A DNA stretch of 64,000 nt from Pratylenchus scribneri (taxonomy: Eukaryota > Nematoda > Chromadorea > Rhabditida > Pratylenchidae), in NCBI GenBank assembly GCA_030063045.1, contig JAQSEB010000004.1, positions 2,232,001-2,296,000 on the forward strand. The letters run 5' to 3'. Positions 53,577-64,000 of this stretch are shown in pieces. The notes under the pieces were generated by a model. The model saw only the letters and a list, made by a program, of their open reading frames with translations. It made no database searches and had not been told where the DNA came from. The position numbers and the translations under genes are program-made. Each line of letters opens with the position of its first letter. The first letter of the stretch is position 1.

Positions 53577-56500
53577 ATGTTGGACAGTCAATTGACTCCT
53601 CGTCTGGCATTGGCCATATTGGCCGTAACCATTGGTGGTTCCCTCACATTTGGTTACCATTTGGCCTGTTTGAATGCCCCAGTCAATGTGAGGCTGAATT
53701 TGTTAATCGAATGTTTCAGTACCATCCTTTCAATTCCCTGGCCATTCTTTGGCCATTGCTCAATAAGGAATCAACAATCCAGAAAGGCCAAATCCCATTC
53801 CCTTTTGCCATTTGATGGCTCTAAAAGTCCATAAAAAAATTTTTTTAATTTTTGAAATATTTAAAAAATTTCTAATATAAGGGATTTTTTCTCCAAAAAC
53901 TTTAGTGTATTTATTCAAAGACTTATTTTTAAAGCTGTATTTTATAAAATTTTAATAAATTCTAAATTGTAGAAGAGAATTTGGATTTTAGGACATACCA
54001 AATTGATAATTTACCTTGAAATATGGCTAAAAGAATGATCATGATAGTGAAATGATTGATTATATTGAAACGTCTTCTAAGCCCTAACTTCATTAAATGA
54101 AGCCAAATAACTCCAAATTTAGCCCATCAAAGAGTGGATTGCTCATTTATCCGATCCAAATGATTCCTCCAATGTTTTCAATTGGCTTTTGGCTGAAAAT
54201 TCCCATGTGGAAAAGAAAACAATCGAAAATGGCACATCCGACTTATCGCCAAGATGCCAAGCAAAAAGACGTGCCGAAGAGGAGGATCAAAGTGTTTTGG
54301 CATTGTAAAGAAAAATTCATAAAAAATAATCAATTTTTGCTCAGCTCAATTCTTGTCTCAATTTTCACAATTGGCGGAATGTTGGGCGGCATTTTGTCCG
54401 GTCAATGTGCTGACAAATTTGGTCGAAAACGGGCATTGCTCTATAATAATGCCGTTGGGTTTTTGGCAAATTTGTTGATGTTTTGTGCAGCCTATTTTAA
54501 TTTGGGCATTGCTGGCTATTATATTTTTGCCGTAAGGGAAAATTATGAATGGGAAATTTAAGAAAGGAGATAGGGGTAAAATTAAACCTATTAAAATAAT
54601 TAAAAAAATATTATAAATAATGAAAATATTATAGCGGTTAAAAATTTTGTCCTAATCCCTCAAAACTTATACTTAATCGAATAGATATCGTCGAGAAGCA
54701 TTGTTTTATAATGATTCGGTTTAGGTTTAACCAATTCTAAATTAGTTTTGAACCAAAACCAAAGGATGGTTTAACGGTTTCCTAAATTTTTGATCAAATC
54801 ACGAATAATTATGTACCAATTCAAGGCTTTTTATCGATATCTATCCATTGAGTATAGGGTTTGCGAGTCTAGCACAAAATATTTAGCCGTAAACTTTTAT
54901 AATCTTTTTGCCATTTTATAGTATACTCTTTCGGTCATTTCAAATATTTTTACCCAGGATGGTTTAACGGTTTAATACCCCAAATTTTTGATCAAATCAC
55001 GAATAATTATGTACCAATTCAAGGCTTTTTGACGATATCTATCCATTGGGTATACGGTATAGGGTTTGCGGGTTTAGCACAAAATATTAAACCGTAATCT
55101 TTTATAATCTTTTGGCCATTTTATAGTATACTCTTTCGGTCATTTCAAATATTTTTACCCAACTTAAATAATATTCATTTAAAATAGCCTCCCATTTAGT
55201 TGGGCCGTTTCATTGTTGGCATCAATTCGGGTGCCAATTCCGGCCTTGTCCCAATTTATTTAACCGAAATTGCACCAATTCATTTAAGGGGTTCAATTGC
55301 TAGCGCCAATCAGTCAGAATCAAAAATTAATTCTTAAATTTTTTTTGAAGACTTTTCGTCACAATTGGCGTTTTATTGGCCACATTCATCGGAATTTTCT
55401 TCTCCACTTCAACACTTTGGCCTTTCATTATTGGTCAGTATCCGAAATTAAATAATTTATATAAAGTTGATTTATTTGGCATTTTTAAGCCTTCAGTTTC
55501 TTGCCAATTCTTTTCTCCGTCGTCATTTTGCCCAATTGCCCGGAATCGCCAAAACACAGTAAACAATTATTTCACAATATTTTCTTTTTGGCCAATGAGA
55601 TTAGAAAAAACAACTCCTTTTGAAATTTTAATTAATAATTATTTAAATAAAATTTTTATTTTTATAGATTTAAATTAAATCTAAAATAAAATCATGGCTT
55701 ATTTATGAGCTTAAATTAGGCCTAAATTTATAGCATTTTAGCAAAAAAATTTTCACATTAATTAAATTTTAATTTATGGCATTTTTAGTCTAAAATTATT
55801 TGATTTTAATTATGCTTTAATTTAGTGGAATTTTATTATTTTTAAAATTATGACATCAATAGGGCTTTATTTTATTAAAATTTTATCTTATTAAAATATT
55901 TTTACAACTTTTACCCTTTTTCTATTATTTGCCTCATATTCTCACATAGATTTGATCATTGAACGCAATGAATTGGCAGCGGAACGAAGTTTGAAAACAT
56001 TGAGGCCTCGGCATTTGGATGTAAAATTCATAAAAATGCCCTAATTCCTCACAGTAAATTTTTGCCCAAAAATAGATCAGCTCCGAACTAGAATGAATTC
56101 GCCGTGAGGCAGACACATTGCGTGCCGAACCCGAGGTCACTTATCGGCAATTGTTCACTGCCCCAACACTTCGATGGCCTTTGTTGGTGGCCGTAATCAT
56201 GATGGTGGCACAACAATTTTCGGGCATTAATGTGAGCTCTATTATTATTCCTTACTAATTAAAAATTTAAATAAATCAAAAATTTAATTCCAAAAAATAA
56301 TTTTCCTATAGGTAATTAATATGAATGCTAATCCAACAATTATGAATTCCATTTTACCATTGATAATGCCAATATTTAATCTGACTATTCGAGAATTTGT
56401 AAGAGAATTGTTAAGAGAAAAAGAGAATGAAAATAATTTCATAATATTTTAAAGGTTTTTTCTACATTCACAAATCATATACAATTGAATAGAACTAACT

Positions 56501-58531
56501 GCCTATGGTTCCCGGAAAACTGGTCAGTGAGGAAAACTGGTCAGTGGGGAAAACTGGTCAGTACGGTATACTGGTCAGTGGAAAAGTGGTCAGTGGGTAA
56601 TTTTTTTTAGGTAGACATTAGACAAACCATAAGTATATTATACTTAAATCGATACAATTCAGTGAGCTAAGTAAGAATCAAGCATTAGTTTCCTTTAATG
56701 GCCCTAAAATATGCATTTAGAGCATTTTTAATCTTATTTCTTTACTGACCACTTTTCCACTGACCAGTTTACCATACTGACCAGTTTTCCCCACTGACCA
56801 GTTTTCCGCACTGACCAGTCTTCCACTGACCAGTTTTCCTCACTGACCAGCTTTCCGAACACGCTGCCTATCAAGTCGCATTTAAAAAATGTAAATAATT
56901 TTAATGGTTAGGTCAAAATTAAATTGTATTAAACGGTTTAAACCTCATTTTAATTTTCGGTTCAAAACTAAAATTTAGTGTTTAAATTTAAGCCAAAACA
57001 TAATCTGCTGATGTTACTTAAAGAATTCTATCAATTGATTATAGTGGCTAAGTGTCAAAGAAAAAAAATTCTGAGTGAGTCCTTATAATAATCTTTTCGA
57101 TAAAATTCAGTGTTTCTTCACAAAATTAAATATTTTTCTTTTACTTGGAATTAAAATTTTTCCAAGAAATTTTCCCTCATTTTTTTGTAGGCTGTGGTCT
57201 ACTATTCCACACAAATTTTCCAACTTGATGCTGGATTCGGCGAAGCAGGTTCGGAAGAAATCCATCCTTCAGAATTCATCCAAAATTACATTTTAAAGCC
57301 GCTCGCTGGGCTTCATGCACTGTATTCCTCCTTTATGTATTCTTTACGCTCACTTCCACCTGGCTGGTCAGTCGCCTCCTTTTTCTAAAAAATTTTTATT
57401 TTCCTTAAATCAATAGGTGGATCGCCCCAAATTTGGTCGTCGTTCCTTGGTGTTGGCCGGCTTTCTTGGCAACATTATTTTTATGCTCCTACTTTTCTTG
57501 GTTTTGACCGCATTGAATTGTGTCATTTTTCCTCATCTTGCTGGTTCTCCGTGGAATTATTTGGCCATCCTTTTCGTCGTCCTATACATTGCTTCGTTTG
57601 CTGCTGGACCCGGTATTGATTGAGATGGGATAATTGTAAATAATAAATGAAATTGAAACAAAATTAGGGATAAAGGGGTCATTAATTTTCGGACTATAAT
57701 TCTGTTGAAATAATAGGTAATAGCCAATCGGGGAAAGGAATATGTGTACATTTGGAAGGGCAAGCAGGCAGTTTTCTAAAGATAGCTTATAAATAAAATA
57801 TGAAATTCGCAGCTCTATTTCAAAAAGAAATGCAAATTATTATTCTTAAAAGCTCAGAAAAATGACTAAAAGAAATTTGGAATTATTTTTCTTTAAAGGG
57901 GAAAGGAAATTATTCTGGAATTTTTTTTCTGTTCTTAAAAAAATTGTAGTTTATTTTTTACAAAAAAATTTTTAATTCCGCCTATTTAAATTTAAATTCT
58001 GGTTTTAATTAAAGGGATTTATCCATCCAATAAAATTACCTCATTTCAATCACTAAATTCCTTTTAAATTAGGCTCAATCCCGTGGTTCTACGTGACGGA
58101 AGTGTTCCATTCGAATGCTCGGGCCAAGGCAAGTTCCATTGTTTCCGTGGTGAATTGGAGTTGCAATTTCTTGGTTGGCCTTGGCTTCTCCCCTTTACGC
58201 GTATGGCAATAAATGAATTTCACTTGCAAAAAACAAATTTCACTTTAAAATTAAAAATTATTCAGAAATTGATGGGAACATCCATTTTCCTTGTTTTCAT
58301 TGTCCTTCTCATAATTTTCATAATTTTCCTATTCCTCTATGCTCCCGGTAATTTTATTTAATTTTTCTATTTTTTAAATCAATTTTAACAGAAACAAAAG
58401 GCAAAAATGTGAACGAAGTGAATGAGGAAATGCGAGCTGGAAGAGTGGCATTCAGGAAGAAAAATGACCATCAAAATGGAGGGCAACAATCACAACGAGT
58501 TTCGGTGGCAATGAAGGAATTGGGCAAATGA
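53577..58531 (+). CDS. GLUT-type sugar transporter with one in-frame TGA
   Basis: Major-facilitator hexose transporter, 14 exons: 53577-53687, 54123-54304, 54345-54531, 55200-55312, 55351-55433, 55490-55558, 55950-56020, 56076-56231, 57191-57248, 57299-57366, 57417-57612, 58073-58200, 58266-58347, 58392-58531; every phase matches, 547 codons. Family signatures: [117 protein letters not shown] and PETKG. Codon 279 (56094-56096) is TGA in the cytosolic loop, ahead of IRREAD; no alternative splice removes it. So either a nonsense allele, read-through, or a sequence error. A functional product would need 12 helices, and only about six precede the stop. Confidence 0.88.
54772..55160. repeat. About 195-bp tandem duplication in a GLUT intron
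   Basis: Two adjacent copies, 54772-54957 and 54958-55160, both containing GATGGTTTAACGGTTT, GAATAATTATGTACCAATTC and ATAGTATACTCTTTCGGTCA. A few substitutions and a small insertion separate them. Confidence 0.85.
56505..56865. mobile_element. Palindromic repeat element of ACTGGTCAGT units
   Basis: Left arm (56505-56600) has about five copies of ACTGGTCAGTG; right arm (56745-56865) has about seven copies in reverse complement (CACTGACCAGT). The arms surround about 145 bp of single-copy sequence, so the element could fold into a long hairpin. It lies in the 959-nt GLUT intron. Confidence 0.8.
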
Positions 58532-59307
58532 AAAGAAATAAAATGTTTTCTAATTGTATAAAATACCTAAATAAATGGAATAGCTCATTTCCGACATTAT
58601 TATACTAGAATATATCCTTTATCCGAGTATTTCTCTAAAAATATATACCTGATTATTTATTTTTTCTTTGAAGAAAAATATCAGAAAATTAGTAGTGAAA
58701 AGCTCTAACAATTTGGGCATTGGTTAATTTTAATAAACTATTTAGTTTTTGCCTTTACATCACATATAAGCCTATAATAAATCCGCCTTTTTAGGTTGGA
58801 AATTAAATCCATCTTTTTCCGGAAGTTAGAAATTAAATTCGTTTTTTTTTTCCGGGGAATAGGAAAATAAATCCCCCCGTTTACCTGAAAGTTTTTTATT
58901 CCAATTATTCCGGAAAGTTTTTTTTGTTCCGGTTGTTCCGGAAAGTTTTAATTTTTGTTCCGGTTGTTCCGGAAAGTTTTATTTTTTGTAAGTTGGAAAA
59001 TTGAAGATTTGGAAATTAATTCTGCCTTGCTTCTTTTCCGGAAAGTTTAAAATTAAATCCGCCTGTCCGGAAAGAAAATTACAAATGTTCTTGCCATTAT
59101 AATTGCTAATGTTTTCAATTCAATTATTTATAAAAAATAATTTATTTGTACATTAAAAAATAAATATTAATAAAAATGACTAGAAAATATGAGAAATATT
59201 ATGGGAAAATGTAGAGTTAAATAATTAAACAACTAAATAAATAATCCTAATTTTTGGGGTGGAAATGTGAGCTCTCATCTTTCATTGTACAAAATTGAGC
59301 ATTTCTT
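58532..59307. other. Intergenic between convergent GLUT and lipase genes
   Basis: 58780-59080 has irregular repeats of TTCCGGTTGTTCCGGAAAGTTTT. No gene seen. Confidence 0.6.
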
Positions 59308-61674
59308 CTAAATATCCGAATTATTCTTTTGTTGTACCGGCGTCTTTTTGACGGATTCATTATTAAGTGTTATTTTATTCGTTAACTCCGCATTGATTTT
59401 TGCCTTTTTAGCCTCATTCCTGCCAGTCACGACAATTTTTTGTTGTTCCGCAATGAACCCGTATTGGTCTTGAACGGTCATCCATTTCAGGGAATAGTGG
59501 GAATGTTGCTCATAAACCGCGGAATGATCGCTGTTTGGGATCAGTGAAGTGAGGCGACCCCAGGCAAAATTGGTTGGCCCAGTGATGGCATCTGCCGTTG
59601 ACCAAAGACTAACCTGTAAAAATTATTAAAATTTGAATAAAAAAAATAATAAATTTTGATTAGAAATTTTTTCAAATTAAAAAATTTTAAAAAAAAATAA
59701 AATTTTTAAAAAATTAAAATTTTAAAAAATCTAAGATTTTTAAAACTTAAATTTAAAAAATAAAATTTTAAAAAACTAAAATTTTAAAAAATTAAAATTT
59801 TAAAAAACTAAAATTTTTAAAAAACTAAAATTTAAAAAAAAACAACTTAATTAATTCCTTAATGAGTTTTATGCAAAAAAAATCTATTGAAAATTTGAAA
59901 AATAAAATAAATTCTTAATTTCATCCAACGAATTTTTTAAATCTATGGTATAAAGCTTATTTTTTAATTGTCTTAAAAATGATGTAATTAAAAAAATTCG
60001 AAAAAAATATAAAATTAGTAAAATTTTTATTTTTATTACTACATAAAATTTAGAAAAAATCTTAAAAATTAAGTAAATGAACTGACCACAAAATGAGCAT
60101 CTTTCGGCCTCTCCGGTGCATTCAGTCGATGCAGAACACTCGAATATTGACCACTGCTATGGCAATGTAACCTATGTGGGGGTGGCCTGGCCAAATGGCA
60201 TTCATCAATGGGCGCTTCTGTGCCACAGCCTGAACCGGCCCAAAATCCTGTCTTTTTGCCGCATGCCGGTGCCGTCGACGCCAATTTTTCATCGGCACAA
60301 AGGCAAAGGCCAAAGTTGGCACCGGCTATACCGATCAGGGTATGCACACGATGCCGTAGTGGTGGGCCCAAATAGCATTGATCCAGTTCGGGATCGACAT
60401 TTCCTCCCATTTCGCCCAATTCCTCCAGGGTCCGACCTTGGATGATGTGCCGGGCCAGACTGACTCCCATCGAATGGGCAATTATGTCCAATTTTTGGGC
60501 ACCAGTATATTGGAGAACGGCTTCCATGAAACGACGAAGGCGAATTAGCGTTTCACAATCAATGGATCTGAAAAATGAGGGAAAATAGTGCTTTTAGGAA
60601 AGGGTAAAATATTTAATCTGCCGAAAAAACATTAAATATCGAAAGAGTAATAAAAATGTAGAAAAGAGTCCAACCCAAAATTTCGACATCGAAAATCCCT
60701 ACAACCGAAATCACTACAAAGAAAATCGGAAAATGATTAAACTTTAAGGGATCGGAGGATGAATTGGATATTTATTAGGCTTGTTTTAAAAGTAGGTTTA
60801 TAGTTTTAACTGAAAAATTACTTAGTTTTCGATAAGGTTTGAGTTAGTGATTTTGGTTGTAGGGATTTAAGTTGTAGATATTTTTAGTTAGGTTTAATCA
60901 ATTCTAAATTTTGAAACAAAAACCAAAATTGGTTGAAGCTGCTTAATACATTTTAATTTAAATCATAACAAATTATAAACCATTTGGATGCATCTTGACT
61001 ATCTCTATACAAATGATTATATGATTTTTGTGAAGGAAGATAAAACAAATAATTATTTTGGCTTTATTTTAACCTTTTTTATGTAAATTTTAATGTTTTT
61101 CAGCAATTAAATAAGACCATCTTTTATGCCCATACCTTTTCAATGAATTCCCCAGATTCCTGTCGCCATAAGTGACGGCATAAAGTTCAGCTGAAGCATA
61201 GCCTTTGCCCATGAAATGTTCAATGGATGCACTCCATCCTTGGGCCCATTCATCCGTTCCCTGGGCCAATGCCCCGTCCGAATTGCCATGAATGAAAATG
61301 ACTGGCCGCTTTTTGATCTAAATCCAAAATGAAGCATTGATTATTGGATTATTCCAATGGATTAGGCTGACCTTTTGTTCGGGATGTTCTCGGCCACCGA
61401 AACTGGCCTGTTGGCCAAGTTTTTCTGAGGCAAAATCGTAGACATGGAAATTATTGCTGAAATGATTAGGGGAATTATAATTTTCCCTTCTTGAATCTTA
61501 CTCTTTAAGCCATTCATTAAAATGTGGGGTGAATGGTCCTTTGATGGTGGCACCGGGAAAAATGCCTTTTTTCTGCTCCGTTTCATTGGATTCCACGGAT
61601 TCAGAAGCCTTGGATGAGATCATTGCACAAATGAGAATCAAGCAGAGGAATGGAATGTTGAAGAGGAATTGCAT
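59308..61674 (-). CDS. Secreted class-2-type lipase (408 aa)
   Basis: Alpha/beta hydrolase of the EstA/LipA-like group that includes the nematode lips family. Five exons on the minus strand: 61502-61674, 61372-61456, 61136-61317, 60087-60567, 59308-59613, phases 2, 0, 2, 0. Signal peptide MQFLFNIPFLCLILICAMIS; VIFIHGNSDGALAQGTDEW at 92-110 (oxyanion region); GKGYASAELYAVTYGDRN; nucleophile elbow AHSMG (177-181, Ser179), the Ala-containing form of GxSxG typical of this group; Cys-rich lid region; Asp315 in STADA and His344/346 in YEQHSHYS as the likely rest of the triad. The C-terminus is a basic, polar tail. Probably an extracellular or gut lipase; substrate inferred only from the fold. Confidence 0.92.
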
Positions 61675-64000
61675 TTTGATATTTTTGTAATGTTAATTGG
61701 CTGAAAATTTGGGAAAAAATTCGTAAATAATTTAAAGGGAAAATAGAAAAAAAGTAGGGAATCTGGAGCGAAATTTGGTCCTCTTTTTAATGAGATTTGT
61801 TCCAAGCCTTTTAACTATTCCAGTTATTTGGAAAAATTCTATGATTAGGCCAGCGCCAAGAAGTGGGTCTAAATACTTTTAGTTTAAAAGGGAAGCTTAG
61901 AAATTTGACCAAGATTTATTTAATCTTTTCTTAATTAAATGAATTATTCCTTTTACAGCTGATAGGGGCTCATTGGGTAATTGGGCATTTTCCCAGCAGG
62001 GTGGTTTTGGCTAAAGGCAGAATAAGAGAGGATAAATTCTTGAAAAGGGTAAAAATGAAGAAAATAGCCAAAGAATGAATGGTTGAAGCCGAATTCGGTC
62101 CCCTTTTCATAGGGGCCCTGTCCTCCTCGCAGCCCCTCTTCGGGTCCATTGGCCAAAATCGCGGTCGATTTGGCCATGGCCAAAATTCCTTATGACATCG
62201 CGCCCTCTTTTTTGAATGGATTTTGGCCAATGCCAGCGGCCAAGGGGCCTTGGAATAGAAGATGGGTTTGGGAGGGGATTGGGCCCTGGGATTTGGGGGA
62301 TTGCGCAGCCAAATTCGGGGGAATTGAAGGGAGATAAGAAGGGAGGGCAGCCGTTGATTGGGCTGGGCCAAAGGCTGGCCAAAATGGAGGAGAATAGAAA
62401 GGGGAGGGGGCCAAAAGCCCGAGCAAAGCACACGCCAAAAAAAGCCAGCTAAAAACGCATTCAGTTTTCAGTCAGTGCACCTCAGAATTAAAACACAAAA
62501 TGCCGAGTTTGTCTGCTTTGATTTGGGCCAAGGGATTGGGCCAAAAAATGAAGGGGTTTGGAAATGCGCAAAATACTTCCAAAAATTGATGAAGAAATGC
62601 ACTTTTTATTAGAATAATGCCGAAATTAATTGTAGACGCGGAACTATTTTAATGTTGTTGACATTGGCTTTGGAAAATTCGAATTTATTTGAAAAGTATA
62701 AAATGTAAAAAAATCGAATTAATAAAAAATCTGCTCAAAAATGTATAAAATTTTAAAAAAAAATGCCGAAAAGAGGCAACTCTTTGATCTTCTTGCAATG
62801 CCTTATAAATTAAAAATATGAAACTTTTAAAGCTGAATGTCGGCGCAAAATGACCGAATTTTTAAATAATCCGCAAAAAAAATCTCAAAAAATAATAGCA
62901 AAATAATAGAAAAACTTATATTGTGATATTCTTGACATTATCATTATCACAATGAATTTACTTTAAAGTTAAAATTTTTAGAAAAAACGTAATCCTTTTT
63001 ATCAAACCAGATATCCCTATAAGAAAGTATTAAAAAATTTCAATTTACTTAAAAATCCATTTATGCCATAAATATTTCATTTTCATTGAATTTTACTAAG
63101 AGTTTTCTGGCTAATTCAATTGCATTAGACTTTTTGAAAATATTGTTCCCCTTCCAAATCAAATTCAGCTCAATGGCTGGCCATTGTCCCTGCGCAAATT
63201 CACATGCACTGGCTTTTGGCCAGCCAGCAAAGCAAAATTTGCTTAGCTTTGAGAGAAGCCGATATCATCAATTTTCCCTCTTTTGATCAGATTGGCGGCC
63301 GCCTTTTTCGGTGAGAATTAATGGAAAAAGGCGGCAAATTCCATGGCCAGCGTTTGGCCAAATCTTCAAAATGTGGATCCCCCGTGAATTTATTTTGGCC
63401 CAATTTGAGGGATCGACCGAATATTCCTACCTTCTGGATTGAGTAAAACACAATTCCATCCAGCAGCATCTATTCCCCATTTTTCAAATCTTTCCCCAAA
63501 CCCAACATTTGAAAAGATGATATTTTCAAGGCAAAATCCACCTCCTTTTTGGTCAGATTGGCTGCTGCCTTTTTTCGAGCGAATCAAAAAAGGAGGCCAA
63601 ATTCTATTGCCAACCCTGGGCCCAATCTTCAAAATTTGGATGGGCATGGAATCCTTGAATTGATTTTGGCCAAATCCCATTCAATTCTCCTTTCTGGGAT
63701 TGAGTAAAACACAAATCCATCCAGCAGCTTCAATTCTCCATTTTTCCAACCTTCTAATAGGAGGGGTTATTCAATGCAAAAAAGGGCATTTCCAAGGCAA
63801 AATCCCAAGCGGTCCGCACATTTTTATTAATGTATGACAGTTGTATATCACTTGATTTCAAACAATAGCTAATATCAAAAATCATTTTATACAAAATTCG
63901 AATTTTGAATTTTAATAATTTCATTATTGCGACTAAATTTTTTAAATGATTTATTTGCAGATTTTTAAATCATAAAAATTTGTCATTTTTATTTTTTAAG
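61675..64000. other. Gene-poor right end of window, GC-richer patches
   Basis: 61940-62460 is GC-richer with many TTGGCC/GGCCAA words, and could be a promoter region of a gene beyond the window. 62461-63090 is AT-rich without exons. From 63271 a tandem duplication. No gene was supported. Confidence 0.4.
63271..63808. repeat. Diverged tandem duplication, unit about 268 bp
   Basis: Copies 63271-63540 and 63541-63808 share TTGG(T)CAGATTGGC, GGATTGAGTAAAACACAA, TCCATCCAGCAGC and CAAGGCAAAATCC. On the minus strand copy 1 can be read as KWGIDAAGWNCVLLNPEG, but copy 2 has stops in that frame, so coding is doubtful. Confidence 0.75.

Noticed and set aside
62107..62452. Overlapping Pro-rich and Gly-rich proteins on both strands
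   Set aside because: Open frames on both strands are expected from the GGCC-rich composition; no splice or start context.
63287..63680. Minus-strand protein repeats around AAGWNCVLLNP
   Set aside because: The second tandem copy has stops in the same frame, so coding is not maintained.

Overview
This is a gene-dense, AT-rich (roughly 70 percent by eye) stretch of a eukaryotic genome, almost certainly a nematode. Introns are mostly 40-60 nt with an occasional very long one, and about 5 of the roughly 94 introns I modelled use GC-AG splice sites. The gene families fit a nematode: a receptor guanylyl cyclase, a 309-residue 7TM chemoreceptor-like protein, a transthyretin-like exon, a carboxylesterase, an AHSMG class-2-type lipase, and many small secreted Cys-rich proteins. 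A plant-parasitic or other clade IV nematode is possible, but I could not fix the species from the sequence. All exon joins were made by hand from frame, phase and splice signals.

Layout. 1-7147 (+): the 3' 25 exons of a receptor-type guanylyl cyclase; the 5' end is outside the window. Its introns hold a TA-flanked GC-rich MITE, a minisatellite and a class II tRNA-like gene. 7246-11484: three or four tiny genes for secreted peptides, one with a GKR amidation and cleavage signal, next to a large minisatellite that is an inverted copy of the one in the cyclase. 11851-19423 (-): a complete 583-residue carboxylesterase with two MITEs in one intron. 19725-20928: two divergent small secreted-protein genes. 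23359-27196 (+): 7TM receptor with two hAT-like MITEs in one intron.

28132-42642 is an accessory cluster of small secreted or membrane proteins. At its centre is an inverted duplication of a two-gene module (A then B on +, B' then A' on -). Copy B' is split by a complete 4.28 kb PIF/Harbinger transposon (HARBI1-like transposase plus a Myb/SANT-like partner) with a perfect CAG target-site duplication; the two halves of B' are in frame once the element is ignored. The transposon carries two related microRNA-like hairpins. A 443-residue Cys-rich secreted protein and a lone transthyretin-like first exon follow.

45309-48492 (+): secreted EF-hand protein with a MITE in intron 1. 49623-52658 (-): short-chain dehydrogenase. 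53577-58531 (+): GLUT-type sugar transporter, intact in frame over 14 exons except for one in-frame TGA. 59308-61674 (-): lipase. 61675-64000: no gene modelled; GC-richer sequence and a roughly 268-bp tandem duplication.

Most interesting: the transposon-split inverted gene module with furin-like sites, the paired hairpins inside the transposon, the candidate amidated neuropeptide precursor, the odd class II tRNA whose enlarged anticodon loop contains CTA/TAG, the nonsense codon in the GLUT gene, and the inverted pair of minisatellites around the cyclase catalytic exons.
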